A stretch of DNA of 64,000 nt, from positions 1-64,000 of the forward strand of contig NZ_LZZT01000060.1 of assembly GCF_014170305.1 (NCBI RefSeq), in the 5' to 3' direction. Of the stretch, positions 27,845 to 37,780 are shown one piece after another. Numbering within the stretch: the first letter of the stretch is position 1; the number at the start of each line of letters is the position of its first letter. A program made the translations under genes and the position numbers. This DNA comes from Achromobacter sp. UMC71 (lineage in GTDB: Bacteria; Pseudomonadota; Gammaproteobacteria; Burkholderiales; Burkholderiaceae_B). Below the pieces are notes generated by a model that worked only from the letters and a program-made list of their open reading frames with translations, did no database searches and had not been told where the DNA came from.

Positions 27845-28872
27845 TTCTGGAATTTCCGGGTATATGCGCAGAAATCTTCCAGCTTGGCTCGTGCCGCGCC
27901 GGTGGAAATCAGTTCAAATGCTAGCGCTAAGGCTGCGGGAATGGAATCGGCTTTATTGCCTGCGTAGATGGCGAGACCCGCATTCAGCGCGACGATGTCG
28001 CGGGCGGTGCCCTCGACATTGTCCAGCGCCTCTATGACAAGTTCGCGCGACTGTTCGCGATTGGACACCTTGATGCTGCGATTGGACATCATGGATAGCC
28101 CGTAGTCTTCGGGGTGGATTTCGTACTCGCTGACCTTGCCGTCCTTGAGCTCGCCCACCATCGTGGCGCCGCCCAGCGAGGCTTCGTCCATGCCGTCCTT
28201 GCCGTGCACCACCAGCACGTGGCGCGACCCCAGGCGTTCCAGCACGCGCACCTGGATGCCCACCAGATCGGGATGGAACACGCCCATCAGCTGGTTGGCG
28301 GCGCCGGCCGGGTTGGTCAGCGGTCCCAGGATGTTGAAAATCGTGCGCACGGCCAGTTCCTTGCGGACCGCGGCCACGTTCTTCATGGCGCCGTGATGCG
28401 CGGGGGCGAACATGAAACCGATGCCGGTGGCCTGGATGCATTCGGCCACTTCTTCGGGCGTCAGCACCAAGTTGGCGCCCAGCGCTTCCAGCACGTCCGC
28501 GCTGCCGCTGGAGGACGAGGCGCTGCGGTTGCCGTGCTTGGCGATGGGCACGCCGGCCGCCGCCGCCACGAACATGGCGGTGGTGGAGATATTGAAGGTA
28601 TGGCTGCCGTCGCCGCCGGTGCCGCACATGTCCAGCAGGTCTTCGGGGTTGGGCGTGACCACGGGCGTGGCGAATTCGCGCATCACCTGCGCGGCCGCCG
28701 TGATTTCGCCCACGGTTTCCTTTTTCACGCGCAGGCCCATCAGCAGCGCGCTGGCAATCTGCGGCGACATTTCGCCGCGCATCAGCAGCCGCATCAGGTG
28801 CAGCATTTCGTCGTGGAAAATTTCGCGGTGTTCGATGCAGCGCGTCAGCGCTTCTGCGGGGGAGATCGTCAC
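27841..28872 (-). CDS. trpD: Anthranilate phosphoribosyltransferase
   Basis: The 343-residue enzyme adds phosphoribose to anthranilate. It shows the PRPP-binding glycine loop [36 protein letters not shown] and the [19 protein letters not shown] motif. It is a separate protein, not fused to TrpG. The trpC start overlaps its stop, and trpG lies 12 bases upstream. Confidence 0.95.
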   Translation of the reverse strand: MTISPAEALTRCIEHREIFHDEMLHLMRLLMRGEMSPQIASALLMGLRVKKETVGEITAAAQVMREFATPVVTPNPEDLLDMCGTGGDGSHTFNISTTAMFVAAAAGVPIAKHGNRSASSSSGSADVLEALGANLVLTPEEVAECIQATGIGFMFAPAHHGAMKNVAAVRKELAVRTIFNILGPLTNPAGAANQLMGVFHPDLVGIQVRVLERLGSRHVLVVHGKDGMDEASLGGATMVGELKDGKVSEYEIHPEDYGLSMMSNRSIKVSNREQSRELVIEALDNVEGTARDIVALNAGLAIYAGNKADSIPAALALAFELISTGAARAKLEDFCAYTRKFQK

Positions 28873-28884
28873 GGTGCGTCCTTC

Positions 28885-29451
28885 TTAGGCGAGGTTCAGG
28901 AAATTGCGCAGCAGGGCGTGGCCGTGTTCGCTGAGCACGGATTCGGGGTGGAACTGTACTCCGTACAGGGGCAGCGTCTTGTGACGCACGCCCATGATGT
29001 CGCCGTCCGGCGCCGTGGCGGTCACGGCCAGGCAGTCGGGCAGGGTGGCCGGGTCGATAGTCAGCGAGTTGTATCGGATGACAGTGTACGGCGTCGGCAG
29101 GCCGGTGAAGAGGTCGGTGCCGGTGTGCGAGATCTGCACCGTCTTGCCGTGCATGATTCTCTGCGCGCGAACGATGTCGCCGCCATAGGCCGCGCCAATG
29201 GCCTGGTGCCCCAGGCACACGCCCAGGATCGGCTTCTTGCCGGCGAAGGCCTGGATCGCCGGCACGGAAATGCCCGCTTCGGCCGGCGAGCACGGGCCGG
29301 GCGACACGCAGATGCGGTCCGGGTTCAGCGCGGCGATCTCTTCCAGCGTGATCTGGTCGTTGCGCGCCACGCGCACGTCTTCGCCGAGTTCGCCGAAGTA
29401 CTGAACCAGGTTGTAGGTAAACGAATCGTAGTTATCAATCATCAACAGCAT
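28885..29451 (-). CDS. trpG: Anthranilate synthase glutamine amidotransferase subunit
   Basis: The 188-residue class I glutamine amidotransferase supplies ammonia to TrpE. It has [13 protein letters not shown] at the start, nucleophile Cys in [15 protein letters not shown], and His and Glu in [12 protein letters not shown]. The start at 29451 has GGAG six bases upstream; the longer open frame runs into trpE's end and is rejected. The same protein may also serve folate synthesis, as in other bacteria; that is not visible here. Confidence 0.95.
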   Translation of the reverse strand: MLLMIDNYDSFTYNLVQYFGELGEDVRVARNDQITLEEIAALNPDRICVSPGPCSPAEAGISVPAIQAFAGKKPILGVCLGHQAIGAAYGGDIVRAQRIMHGKTVQISHTGTDLFTGLPTPYTVIRYNSLTIDPATLPDCLAVTATAPDGDIMGVRHKTLPLYGVQFHPESVLSEHGHALLRNFLNLA

Positions 29452-29512
29452 TTTTTTCTCCAGGCGGGCCGTCGCGCGGTCCGGGGCGGTGTGGGGGCGG
29501 GCGCGGGGGGCC

Positions 29513-31033
29513 TCAGATGGGTTCGTCCAGGCCGTGCTGCACCTGCTCGGCGGCGCGCAGCACCGCACGGGCTTTGGCTTCGGTCTCGGCCCATTCGGCT
29601 TCGGGGTTGGAGTCGGCGACGATGCCCGCGGCCGCCTGCACATACAGCGTGCCGTCCTTGATGACACCGGTGCGGATGGCGATGGCCACGTCCATTTCGC
29701 CGCCATAGCTGAGGTAGCCGGCCGCGCCGCCGTAGATGCCGCGGCGCACGGGTTCCAGTTCGTCGATGATCTTCATGGCCTCGACCTTGGGCGCGCCGGT
29801 CAGCGTGCCGGCCGGGAACGAGGCGCGCAGCACGTCCATGCTGCTCATGCCGGGGTTCAGGTTGCCGGTGACGTTGGACACCAGGTGCATCACATGCGAA
29901 TAGCGTTCGATGACCATGGTGTCGCTGACCTTCACCGAGCCCACTTCGGCTACGCGGCCCACGTCGTTGCGGGCCAGGTCGATCAGCATCACGTGTTCGG
30001 CCACTTCCTTGGGGTCGGCGCGCAGCTCGGCGGCCAACGCGGCGTCCTGCTCGGGCGTGGCGCCGCGCTTGCGGGTGCCGGCCAGCGGGCGGATGGTGAT
30101 CTGCGACTTCGGCGCGCCGTCGACCACCACGCGTTCCTGGCGCACCAAAATCTCGGGCGATGCGCCTACCACCTGGAAATCACCGAAGTTCCAGAAGTAC
30201 ATGTAGGGGGAGGGGTTGAGCGACCGCAGAGCGCGGTAGAGGGACAGCGGGGAATCGCGGAAGGGCTTGGCGATGACCTGGCCGATCTGCACCTGCATCA
30301 GGTCGCCGGCGGCGATGTGTTCCTTGGCGCGGTGCACGGCCGCCAGATAGTCTTCCTTCTTGAAGTCGCGCCGCTCGTCGGTCTGCATGCTGGCGTGGCT
30401 GTACGGAATTTCCACGGGGCGTCGCAGGCGCGCGCGCAGGTCGTGCAGGCGCTGTTGCGCGCGGCTGTAGCTTTCGGGCTGGGCGGGGTCGGCGTACACC
30501 ATCAGGTAGATGCGGCCGGCCAGATTGTCGACGATGACCAGTTCGTCCACGTGCATCAGCATCAGGTCGGGCGTGCCGCCTTCCATGCCGGCCGGGAAGG
30601 GCTTGACGGCCGGGCCCAGGCACGGCTCGATGTGGCGCACGGTGTCGTAGCCGAAATAGCCGGCCAGGCCGCCGCAGAAGCGCGGCATGCCGGGGCGCAG
30701 GGCGACCTTGAAGCGGCTTTGGTATTGCTCGATGAAGGCCAGCGGATCGCCGTCGTGGGTTTCGGTGACCAGGCCGTCCTGCAGCACCTCGGTGCGGGTG
30801 CCGCTGGCGCGGATCACGGTGCGGGCCGGCAGGCCGATGAACGAATAACGGCCAAAGCGCTCGCCGCCCACCACCGATTCCATCAGGCAGGTCATGCGGC
30901 CGGCCAGGGGGCCGGCGTGAGCCAGCTTCAGGTAGATGCCCAGCGGGGTGTCCAGGTCGGCGTAGGTCTCGGCCACCAGGGGGATGCGGTTGTAGCCTTG
31001 CGCGGCGAGGGCTTTGAATTCGATTTCGGTCAT
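29513..31033 (-). CDS. trpE: Anthranilate synthase component I
   Basis: The 506-residue enzyme converts chorismate to anthranilate with ammonia from TrpG. Motifs are [45 protein letters not shown] and [15 protein letters not shown]. An N-terminal tryptophan-binding segment ([19 protein letters not shown]) suggests feedback inhibition. ATG 31033 is preferred over in-frame starts up to 31132, because the upstream codons run through the leader terminator. Confidence 0.95.
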   Translation of the reverse strand: MTEIEFKALAAQGYNRIPLVAETYADLDTPLGIYLKLAHAGPLAGRMTCLMESVVGGERFGRYSFIGLPARTVIRASGTRTEVLQDGLVTETHDGDPLAFIEQYQSRFKVALRPGMPRFCGGLAGYFGYDTVRHIEPCLGPAVKPFPAGMEGGTPDLMLMHVDELVIVDNLAGRIYLMVYADPAQPESYSRAQQRLHDLRARLRRPVEIPYSHASMQTDERRDFKKEDYLAAVHRAKEHIAAGDLMQVQIGQVIAKPFRDSPLSLYRALRSLNPSPYMYFWNFGDFQVVGASPEILVRQERVVVDGAPKSQITIRPLAGTRKRGATPEQDAALAAELRADPKEVAEHVMLIDLARNDVGRVAEVGSVKVSDTMVIERYSHVMHLVSNVTGNLNPGMSSMDVLRASFPAGTLTGAPKVEAMKIIDELEPVRRGIYGGAAGYLSYGGEMDVAIAIRTGVIKDGTLYVQAAAGIVADSNPEAEWAETEAKARAVLRAAEQVQHGLDEPI

Positions 31034-31081
31034 GTCGGGTCTCGTGGGCAATGGTGTCTGCTTGGGGACCGGGCACACAAC

Positions 31082-31115
31082 AAAAAGCCCGGTCCAGGTT
31101 ACTGGTTCCGGGCTT
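31082..31115 (-). terminator. trp leader intrinsic terminator (attenuator)
   Basis: On the minus strand AAGCCCGG pairs with CCGGGCTT, with an inner CCAG/CTGG helix and a TTTTT run. It sits between the leader peptide trpL and trpE, 49 bases before the trpE start, where a terminator makes sense only as an attenuator. A small hairpin CTGTG/CACAG precedes it. I could not settle which segment forms the antiterminator. Confidence 0.85.
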
Positions 31116-31180
31116 GGCTCTGTGTTTTGCACAGTATCGGCGCTAGGCGGTGGTGTACGCGTCTAGGGCCGGGAAGGGAA

Positions 31181-31255
31181 TCATCGCCACCCGGAAGACA
31201 AACGCCACCAGCGCCACGAGGCGCCGAGCATTTGGTTCTGGATGGAAACGTTCAT
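31181..31255 (-). CDS. trpL: trp operon leader peptide
   Basis: A 24-codon frame on the minus strand encodes MNVSIQNQMLGASW, then RWWRLSSGWR and TGA. Trp codons are at positions 14, 16, 17 and 23, a density not expected by chance. It lies 147 bases before trpE and upstream of an intrinsic terminator, so ribosome stalling at Trp codons should control read-through. GGCGCTGGTGG within the Trp codons can pair with CCACC...AGCGCC just downstream, forming the usual first hairpin. No strong ribosome binding site is visible; ATG at codon 9 is an alternative start. Confidence 0.85.
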   Translation of the reverse strand: MNVSIQNQMLGASWRWWRLSSGWR

Positions 31256-31287
31256 TGGGTCAGGATTCGGTGTTGCAGGTTTGGCTG

Positions 31288-31995
31288 TCAGGCCGGGGTT
31301 TTCGCGGCGTTCTGGTTCTGATTCCAGAGCGCCACCCACTGGGCGGCGTTGACAAGCGTGTCCACTATACCATCGACATCCAGCTCGCGCACGTCACGGC
31401 CTTCGTTGTAACCATAAGGCACCACCAGCACCTGGGTGCCGGCGCTGCGGCCCGCCTGGGCGTCGTTGATGGAATCGCCGATGGTGACGGCTTCGTCCAC
31501 CGTCACGCCCAGCAGTTCGCAGGCGTGCAGCACCTGGTCCGGATCCGGCTTGCGGCGCGGGCAGGTGTCGCCGCACACCACGGCGTCGAAAAAGCCCGCC
31601 AGGCCCGTGCGCTGTAGCAGCGGCAGGGTGAATTCGGTGGGCTTGTTGGTGACGACCGCCAGCTTCAGGCCCTGGTCGCGCATGTGCTTGAGGCCCTCGA
31701 TGACGCCCGGGTAGACCCGGGCGCGTTCGCCGTTGACCAGGTGGTAATGGCGGTAGAAGGCCTCGCGCGCGCGCTCGAATTCGGCGGGCGTGGGGTCGGC
31801 GGCGTCCAGGCTGCCCGCCAGGCTGCGGCGCACCAGGTTGTCCACACCCTTGCCCACGAAGGTGGCCACCACGTCCTCGCGCAGCGAGATCATGCCCAGT
31901 TCCACCCGCATGGCGTTGGCCGCGAAGGCCAGGTCGGGGATGGAGTCGAGCAGGGTGCCGTCCAGGTCCAGCAGCGCGGCGCGAAAGGCGGTCAT
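31288..31995 (-). CDS. gph: Phosphoglycolate phosphatase
   Basis: The 235-residue HAD-superfamily hydrolase has LLDLDGTLLDSIPDLAFAANAM (motif I with nucleophile Asp), VVTNKPTEF and KPDPDQVLHACELL, then IGDSINDAQAGRSAG. It removes phosphate from 2-phosphoglycolate formed in DNA repair. It follows rpe by 8 bases, the order found in many proteobacteria. The trp leader begins 32 bases after its stop, so the trp promoter must lie in or before this gene unless trp is read from rpe. Confidence 0.92.
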   Translation of the reverse strand: MTAFRAALLDLDGTLLDSIPDLAFAANAMRVELGMISLREDVVATFVGKGVDNLVRRSLAGSLDAADPTPAEFERAREAFYRHYHLVNGERARVYPGVIEGLKHMRDQGLKLAVVTNKPTEFTLPLLQRTGLAGFFDAVVCGDTCPRRKPDPDQVLHACELLGVTVDEAVTIGDSINDAQAGRSAGTQVLVVPYGYNEGRDVRELDVDGIVDTLVNAAQWVALWNQNQNAAKTPA

Positions 31996-32003
31996 GGCGT
32001 TCC

Positions 32004-32702
32004 TTAGATGGCGGTGGTTTCGCCGATGGCGATCTGCTCGCGCATGGACGTGATGATGCCGGCGTAGTCGGGCTTGCCGAAGATGGCCGAGCCGGCCACG
32101 AAGGTGTCGGCGCCGGCGCGGCGGATTTCAGCGATGTTGTCGATCTTCACGCCGCCGTCCACCTGCAGCACGATTTCCTGGCCGCCGGCTTGCATCCAGG
32201 CGTCGATCCTGGCGCGGGCCTCGCGCAGCTTGGTCAGGGCGCCGGGAATGAAGCCCTGGCCGCCGAAACCGGGGTTCACCGACATGATGAGCACCAGGTC
32301 GATCTTGTCCATCACGTAGTCCATGTAGGACAGCGGCGTGGCGGGGTTGAACACCAGGCCGGCCTTGCAGCCGTTTTCGCGGATCAGGGACAGTGTGCGG
32401 TCGACGTGGCGGCTGGCGTCCGGATGGAAGCTGATGTAGTTGGCGCCGGCGCTGGCGAACATCGGCACCAGGGCGTCCACCGGCTCGACCATCAGGTGCA
32501 CGTCGATCGGCACGGAAACATGGGGACGGATCGCCGCACAGACCATCGGGCCGATGGTCAGGTTGGGCACATAGTGGTTGTCCATCACGTCGACGTGGAT
32601 CCAGTCGGCGCCGGCGGCCACGACGTTACGGACTTCCTCGCCCAGGCGGGCAAAGTCGGCTGACAGGATGCTGGGGGTAATGCGGGTAGAGGACGTAGAC
32701 AT
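32004..32702 (-). CDS. rpe: Ribulose-phosphate 3-epimerase
   Basis: The 232-residue TIM-barrel enzyme interconverts ribulose 5-phosphate and xylulose 5-phosphate. Motifs are [47 protein letters not shown] and LQVDGGV. I place the start at 32702 (MSTSSTRI) by homology; ATG 32726 is possible, and neither has a clear ribosome binding site. It is divergent from apaG, 69 bases apart. Confidence 0.93.
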   Translation of the reverse strand: MSTSSTRITPSILSADFARLGEEVRNVVAAGADWIHVDVMDNHYVPNLTIGPMVCAAIRPHVSVPIDVHLMVEPVDALVPMFASAGANYISFHPDASRHVDRTLSLIRENGCKAGLVFNPATPLSYMDYVMDKIDLVLIMSVNPGFGGQGFIPGALTKLREARARIDAWMQAGGQEIVLQVDGGVKIDNIAEIRRAGADTFVAGSAIFGKPDYAGIITSMREQIAIGETTAI

Positions 32703-32771
32703 GATGTTCGGGGTTGGGGAAGGCATAATGTGCCATTATTGCAGTTTGAGCGTGTCACACAGGGAAGGGCT

Positions 32772-33146
32772 GTGAAACCTTACGACCTTAGCGTCTCCGT
32801 CTCTCCGCGCTTCGTGCCAGAACAGTCCGATCCTGGCGAGCAGCAGTTCGTGTTCGCCTATACCGTCCGCATCACCAATACCGGTGAGCATCCGGCCCAG
32901 GTGATCAGCCGCCACTGGATTATCACCGATGGCAACCAGCGTGTGCAGGAAGTGCGCGGGCTGGGGGTCGTGGGGCAGCAACCGCTGCTGGCGCCGGGCG
33001 AGACCTTCGAATACACCAGCGGCTGTCCCCTGCCCACGCCGGTGGGCACGATGCGCGGCACCTACCATTGCGTCGGCGAGAACGGCATTCCGTTCGAAGT
33101 GCCGATCTCCGAATTCGTCCTGGCCATGCCGCGCACCCTGCATTGA
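32772..33146 (+). CDS. apaG: ApaG/DUF525 protein
   Basis: The 124-residue protein is close to the usual ApaG length of about 125 and contains FAYTVRITNTGEHPAQVISRHW and the GTMRGTYHC block of the fibronectin-like ApaG fold. The family is linked to Co/Mg homeostasis, but its biochemical role is unclear. GTG 32772 has AGGGAAGGG just upstream; the frame extends to 32730 without a site. Confidence 0.92.
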   Translation: MKPYDLSVSVSPRFVPEQSDPGEQQFVFAYTVRITNTGEHPAQVISRHWIITDGNQRVQEVRGLGVVGQQPLLAPGETFEYTSGCPLPTPVGTMRGTYHCVGENGIPFEVPISEFVLAMPRTLH

Positions 33147-33186
33147 CCGGGGCGCGGCCACACGTTGTACGGTTTTCCATCTGCTC

Positions 33187-34488
33187 ATGAAGCGCATTCT
33201 CAGTCTGTCCGTGCTGTCCGTTCTGTTGGCGGCCTGCAGCACGACCTCCGAAGTTCCTCCCGAATCCGGCCAGCCGGCCACGTCCGGCCCGCGGTCCGCC
33301 TCCGTTGACGGCCCCCTGGTGGTGCCGGCGCTGTCGGCCCTGCCCGATACCCCGCCGCGCGCCCTGGCAGGCAAGTTCAAGGCGGCCACATGGGCCGAGA
33401 TGCCGGGCTGGACCAGCGACGATCTGGCCCAGTTCTGGCCCCTGTTCCTGCGCAACTGCAAGGGGCTGATGCGTCCGACCAGCGGCAACCTGGCCGCGCC
33501 GGCCCGCGCCACGCCGCGCGCCTGGCAGCCGGTCTGCGCCGCGGCGGCCGACCCGGCCCGCGCGCCTGCCGCCACCGACATCGAGGGCGTGCGCCGCTTC
33601 TTGCAGACCTATCTGCAGCCCTGGCGCCTGAACGCCGCCGACGGCAAGCCGGCGGCCAACACCGTCACCGGCTACTACGAACCCCTGGTGCGCGGCTCGC
33701 GCCGCCAGGGCGGTAACTACCAGTGGCCGCTGTACGCGGTGCCGGCCGACCTGCTGACGATCGACCTGGGCTCGGTATACCCCGACCTGGCCGGCAAGCG
33801 CGTGCGCGGCAAACTGGAAGGCAAGCGGGTCGTGCCGTACGACACCCGCGCCGCGATCGAGGCCTCGGGCCGCCGCCCGCCGGTGGTGGTCTGGGTGGAT
33901 GATCCCGTCGACAACTTCTTCCTGCAGGTGCAGGGCTCGGGCCGCGTGCAGCTGACCGACGGCCCCGATACCGGCAAGACCATCCGTGTGGCCTATGCCG
34001 ACCACAACGGCCAGCCTTATGTGTCCATCGGCCGCTGGCTGGCCGACCGTGGCGAGCTGGCGGCCGACCAGGCCTCCATGCAGAACATCCGCGCCTGGGC
34101 GCAGCGCAACCCCAAGCGCGTGCCCGAGATGCTCAACGCCAACCCGGCGGTGGTGTTCTTCCGCGAAGAACCCGTGATCGACCCCGAGCTGGGCCCCAAG
34201 GGCGCCTACGGCGTCAATCTGGCGCCTAAGCGCGCCATCGCCGTGGACGCCGGTTTCGTGCCGCTGGGCACGCCAGTGTTCCTGGCCACCACCTTCCCCG
34301 CGTCCGACCGGCCGCTACAGCGGCTGGTGTTCGCCCAGGACACGGGCACGGCCATCCGCGGCGCGGCGCGCGCCGACTTCTATTGGGGCTACGGCGAAGA
34401 AGCCGGCCAGCAGGCCGGCCGCATGAAGCAACGCGGCCAGATGTGGCTGCTGTGGCCCAAGCAAGCCGGGGAGCCCAGCGCAAGATGA
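33187..34488 (+). CDS. mltA: Membrane-bound lytic murein transglycosylase A
   Basis: MltA cleaves peptidoglycan glycan strands, forming 1,6-anhydromuropeptides, from the outer membrane. The 433-residue precursor has a lipoprotein signal (LLAAC, Cys17). Its MltA core includes NTVTGYYEPLVRGSRR and FFLQVQGSGRV. The C-terminal 3D domain holds the conserved Asp in FAQDTGTAIRGAARADFYWG. The stop overlaps the next start (ATGA). Confidence 0.93.
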   Translation: MKRILSLSVLSVLLAACSTTSEVPPESGQPATSGPRSASVDGPLVVPALSALPDTPPRALAGKFKAATWAEMPGWTSDDLAQFWPLFLRNCKGLMRPTSGNLAAPARATPRAWQPVCAAAADPARAPAATDIEGVRRFLQTYLQPWRLNAADGKPAANTVTGYYEPLVRGSRRQGGNYQWPLYAVPADLLTIDLGSVYPDLAGKRVRGKLEGKRVVPYDTRAAIEASGRRPPVVVWVDDPVDNFFLQVQGSGRVQLTDGPDTGKTIRVAYADHNGQPYVSIGRWLADRGELAADQASMQNIRAWAQRNPKRVPEMLNANPAVVFFREEPVIDPELGPKGAYGVNLAPKRAIAVDAGFVPLGTPVFLATTFPASDRPLQRLVFAQDTGTAIRGAARADFYWGYGEEAGQQAGRMKQRGQMWLLWPKQAGEPSAR

Positions 34489-35654
34489 GCCACCAGATCG
34501 TCGTATGCGGGGCCGGCATCGTCGGCCTGTCCACCGCCCTGGCGCTGGCCCGCCGCGGCCAGCGCGTGGCCTTGTTGGCGCCGCGCACGGCCGTGCCCCC
34601 TGCCGACCCCAACCATTACCATGCGCGCGTCTATGCCATCTCGCCCGCCAGCCAGCGATTCCTGGCCGAGCTGGGCGTCTGGGACGCGATGCCGTCCGCC
34701 CGCCTGACTCCCGTCCAGGCCATGGAGATCCATGGCGATGCCGACGGGCTGGTGCACTTGAACGCCTGGCAGGCGGCCTTGCCGCAACTGGCCTGGATCG
34801 TCGAATCCGGCGAAATCGAGCGCGTGCTGATCCAGGCCGTGCGGATGTTCGGCATTCCCTGGCTTGAAGACCGCTGCACCGGTTACCAGGCCGGCACCGT
34901 GGAAACCGAGAGCGGCACCCGCATCCAGGCTGAGCTGTTCGTCGGCGCCGACGGCGCCGCGTCCCCGCTGCGCGCCGCCGCCGGCCTCAAGCACGACGCC
35001 ATGTCCTACAACGACACCGGCCTGGTTGTGAACCTGGACGCCGAACTGGCCCACCAGGGCACCGCCTTCCAGTGGTTCCGCGACGACGGCGTGCTGGCGC
35101 TCTTGCCGCTGCCCGACACGGCCGATGGCCCGCAGGTGTCCATGGTCTGGTCCATGCGCAGCGAGCTGGCCGCCGAATTGCTGGCGCTGCCCGCCGACGA
35201 GCAGGCCGCCCGCCTGGAATCCCTGCTGGCGCACGCCGCCCAAGGCCGCCTGGGCCGCCTGAAGGTCCGCAGCAAGCTGCACGGTTTTCCGCTGACGCTG
35301 GAGCGCGCCCAAATGGTTGCGCCCGGCATCGCGCTGGCCGGCGACGCCGCGCACCGCCTGCATCCGCTGGCCGGCCAGGGCCTGAACCTGGGCCTGGGCG
35401 ATGTCGAAACGCTGGCCCGCATCGTGGCCGCCCGCGAGCCCTACCGCCAGGCGGGCGACCTGCGGGTGCTGCACCGCTACCAGCGGGCGCGCGCCGAGCC
35501 GGTGCTGGCCCTGCGGCTGGCCACCGACGGTCTGCACAAGCTGTTCGGTTCGCACGCCACGCCGCTGGTCTGGCTGCGCAACGCCGGCATGCACTGGGTC
35601 GAGCGGGCGCCGCTGATCAAACGGCGCCTGATCGCCGGCGCGTCGACGAACTGA
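34485..35654 (+). CDS. UbiH/UbiF/VisC-family FAD-dependent hydroxylase
   Basis: The 389-residue flavoprotein monooxygenase has GAGIVGLSTALALARRG near the start for FAD, the central EIERVLIQAV segment and GDAAHRLHPLAGQGLNLGLGDV, the ubiquinone hydroxylase signature. It probably hydroxylates the ubiquinone ring, but the position (UbiH, UbiI or UbiF) cannot be told from motifs alone. It overlaps mltA by 4 bases. A G/C hairpin follows. Confidence 0.88.
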   Translation: MSHQIVVCGAGIVGLSTALALARRGQRVALLAPRTAVPPADPNHYHARVYAISPASQRFLAELGVWDAMPSARLTPVQAMEIHGDADGLVHLNAWQAALPQLAWIVESGEIERVLIQAVRMFGIPWLEDRCTGYQAGTVETESGTRIQAELFVGADGAASPLRAAAGLKHDAMSYNDTGLVVNLDAELAHQGTAFQWFRDDGVLALLPLPDTADGPQVSMVWSMRSELAAELLALPADEQAARLESLLAHAAQGRLGRLKVRSKLHGFPLTLERAQMVAPGIALAGDAAHRLHPLAGQGLNLGLGDVETLARIVAAREPYRQAGDLRVLHRYQRARAEPVLALRLATDGLHKLFGSHATPLVWLRNAGMHWVERAPLIKRRLIAGASTN

Positions 35655-35655
35655 A

Positions 35656-35683
35656 GGGGTGGGGCCGCCAGGCCCCGCCTTTT
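35656..35683 (+). terminator. Intrinsic terminator after the hydroxylase gene
   Basis: GGTGGGGC and GCCCCGCC form a stem (one mismatch) around CGCCAG, followed by TTTTG. It starts right after the hydroxylase stop. The gap onward to 35866 contains nothing else I can identify. Confidence 0.65.
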
Positions 35684-35866
35684 GTCCCGCATGCCAGGAA
35701 AGCGCCCGGAATCAGCCCGCCGCGGAACCCTGCCGGGTTGGGACGAGTCTGATTCTGATGGACCGTGGCGCCAGGCCCGCTCTTTGCTTGCCGCCGCCGG
35801 TCATCCCGGATCGGTTACGCTTTCCGGCTACGTACGCGATACGTCACGATAATTACAGGAGTCCCC

Positions 35867-36664
35867 ATGAATTTCCGTTTTCCCGCCGCGCTGGCTGCCT
35901 GCTTCATGGCCGCGGGCCTGGGTTTGTCCGCAGGCGCGCAGGCCCAGGGCGACAAGTCCGTTTCCACCAGCACGGTCGGGCAGCCGGCCAAAGGCGATAA
36001 AAGCTACTCCACCACCCAGGTGGCGCCGGCGGATCCCGTGGCGGACGCAGTCAAAGACCGCTTCAAGCAGCGTTTCACCGGCATGGACGTGACCGCGGTG
36101 CGTCGCACGCCCTATGGCCTGTTCGAAGTGCAGCTGGGCATGGACCTGATCTACACGGACGAAAAAGTCACCTGGGTCATGGAAGGTCCGTTGATCGACG
36201 CCATGACCCGCCGCGACGTCACGCGCGAAGCGCAGGAAAAGTTGGGCACGATTCCGTTCGACCAGCTGCCGCTGGATCTGGCCATCAAGCAGGTCAAGGG
36301 CGACGGCTCGCGCAAGGTCGCGATTTTCGAAGACCCCAACTGCGGCTATTGCAAGCAGCTGCGCAAGACCATGGAAGACGTCGACAACATCACCGTCTAC
36401 ACCTTCCTGTACCCCATCCTGTCGCCCGACTCCAACGTCAAAGTGCGCGACGTCTGGTGCTCGAAGGACCCGGGCAAGGCCTGGGACGACTGGATGCTGC
36501 GCGGCCAGAAGCCGGCCACCGCCAATTGCAGCGTGCCTGAAGACAAGCTGCTGGCGCTGGGCAAGCAGCTGATGGTGCGCGGCACCCCGACGCTGTTCTT
36601 CCCCGACGGCTCGCGCATCAGCGGGGCGCTGCCGCTGGACCAGCTCAAGGCACGACTGAACTGA
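35867..36664 (+). CDS. DsbC-family disulfide isomerase-like protein
   Basis: The 265-residue precursor has a signal peptide (to about residue 27) and a thioredoxin fold with CGYC (Cys159, Cys162) in EDPNCGYCKQL. A cis-Pro TPTLFFPDG motif lies near the end, preceded by an N-terminal DsbC-like dimerisation region. DsbC rearranges wrong disulfides in the periplasm. Two extra Cys in DVWCSK and ANCSV are also typical. A Ser/Thr-rich linker (29-50) before the dimerisation part is longer than in E. coli DsbC. Confidence 0.88.
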   Translation: MNFRFPAALAACFMAAGLGLSAGAQAQGDKSVSTSTVGQPAKGDKSYSTTQVAPADPVADAVKDRFKQRFTGMDVTAVRRTPYGLFEVQLGMDLIYTDEKVTWVMEGPLIDAMTRRDVTREAQEKLGTIPFDQLPLDLAIKQVKGDGSRKVAIFEDPNCGYCKQLRKTMEDVDNITVYTFLYPILSPDSNVKVRDVWCSKDPGKAWDDWMLRGQKPATANCSVPEDKLLALGKQLMVRGTPTLFFPDGSRISGALPLDQLKARLN

Positions 36665-36728
36665 CCGGCGCGCAACGCGCTGGCCGGGCGGCTGGCGCGA
36701 TGCGCGCCACGCCACCCGGAGACAAGAC

Positions 36729-37685
36729 TTGAAAATCGCAATACTCGACGATTACCACGATGTCGCCAAACGCTACGCCGACTGGGGTTCCCTGGGCGGC
36801 GATGCCGAGGTGCAGATCTTCAACAACTTCATTCCCGACGAGCAGGTCGAGGCCACCCTCGAACCGTTCGACGTGATCATCGCCATGCGGGAACGCACCC
36901 CGTTCCCGGCCGAGCGCATCCGCGCGCTGCCGCGCCTGCGCCTGCTGGTCACCACCGGCATGCGCAACAACGCCATCGACATGCAGGCCTGCGCCGCGCA
37001 GGGCATCGTGGTCAGCGGCGCGCCCGGCAGCGCCGACGCCAACACCGCCACCGCCGAATTGGCTTGGGCCCACATCCTGGGCCTGTTCAAGCACCTGCCC
37101 GCCGAAGATGCGGCGATGCGCCGCGGCATGTGGCAGACGGGCATGCCCGAGCCCCTGGCCGGCAAGCGCCTGGGCATCCTGGGCCTGGGCAAGCTGGGCG
37201 CGGCCGTGGCCAAAGTGGGCCTGGCCTTCGGCATGGATGTGGTGGCCTGGAGCCCCAACCTGACCGACGAGCGGGCCGCCGAAGCGGGCGTCAAGCGCGT
37301 GGACAAGCACGAGCTGTTTTCCACGTCCGATGTCGTCACGCTGCATCTGATCCTGTCCGAGCGCAGCCGCCATATCGTCGACGCCACCGCGCTGGCCGCG
37401 ATGAAGCCGTCGGCCTATCTGGTGAATACGTCGCGTGCCGGGCTGGTGGACCAGGACGCGCTGATGGACGCGTTGGTGAAGTTCCGCATCGCGGGCGCCG
37501 GGCTGGACGTGTATGCCGAAGAGCCGTTGTCGCCCACCGACAATGTGCGCGACCTGGACAACGTCATCCTGACGCCGCACCTGGGCTATGTCAGCCGCGA
37601 GAATTTCGAGGCGTTCTACCGCAATGCGCTGGACGCCGTGAAGGCCTGGCACGCGGGTCAGCCGGTGCGCGTGCTGAACGGCTAG
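36729..37685 (+). CDS. D-2-hydroxyacid dehydrogenase family protein
   Basis: The 318-residue NAD(P)-dependent oxidoreductase has LGILGLGKLGAAVAKVG for the dinucleotide and the catalytic trio Arg (NTSRAGLVD), Glu (YAEEPLSP) and His (LTPHLGYV). The substrate is unknown; this branch (MKIAILDDYHD start) is distinct from SerA. TTG 36729 is the start, with GGAG seven bases before it. It is 64 bases after the DsbC-like gene. Confidence 0.85.
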   Translation: MKIAILDDYHDVAKRYADWGSLGGDAEVQIFNNFIPDEQVEATLEPFDVIIAMRERTPFPAERIRALPRLRLLVTTGMRNNAIDMQACAAQGIVVSGAPGSADANTATAELAWAHILGLFKHLPAEDAAMRRGMWQTGMPEPLAGKRLGILGLGKLGAAVAKVGLAFGMDVVAWSPNLTDERAAEAGVKRVDKHELFSTSDVVTLHLILSERSRHIVDATALAAMKPSAYLVNTSRAGLVDQDALMDALVKFRIAGAGLDVYAEEPLSPTDNVRDLDNVILTPHLGYVSRENFEAFYRNALDAVKAWHAGQPVRVLNG

Positions 37686-37740
37686 CCGCGAGGCAATGCC
37701 GGCGCGCCGGATGGGCGCAGGCGAATGGTGTGATTCGAGG

Positions 37741-37767
37741 AATCCGGGGCCCATGAGGCCCCGGATT
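37741..37767. terminator. Hairpin between convergent genes
   Basis: A perfect 11-bp stem AATCCGGGGCC/GGCCCCGGATT with a CATGA loop, between the hydroxyacid dehydrogenase and ttcA. It lacks a long T tract but is well placed as a shared terminator. Confidence 0.7.
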
Positions 37768-37780
37768 GCATTGGCGGCGT

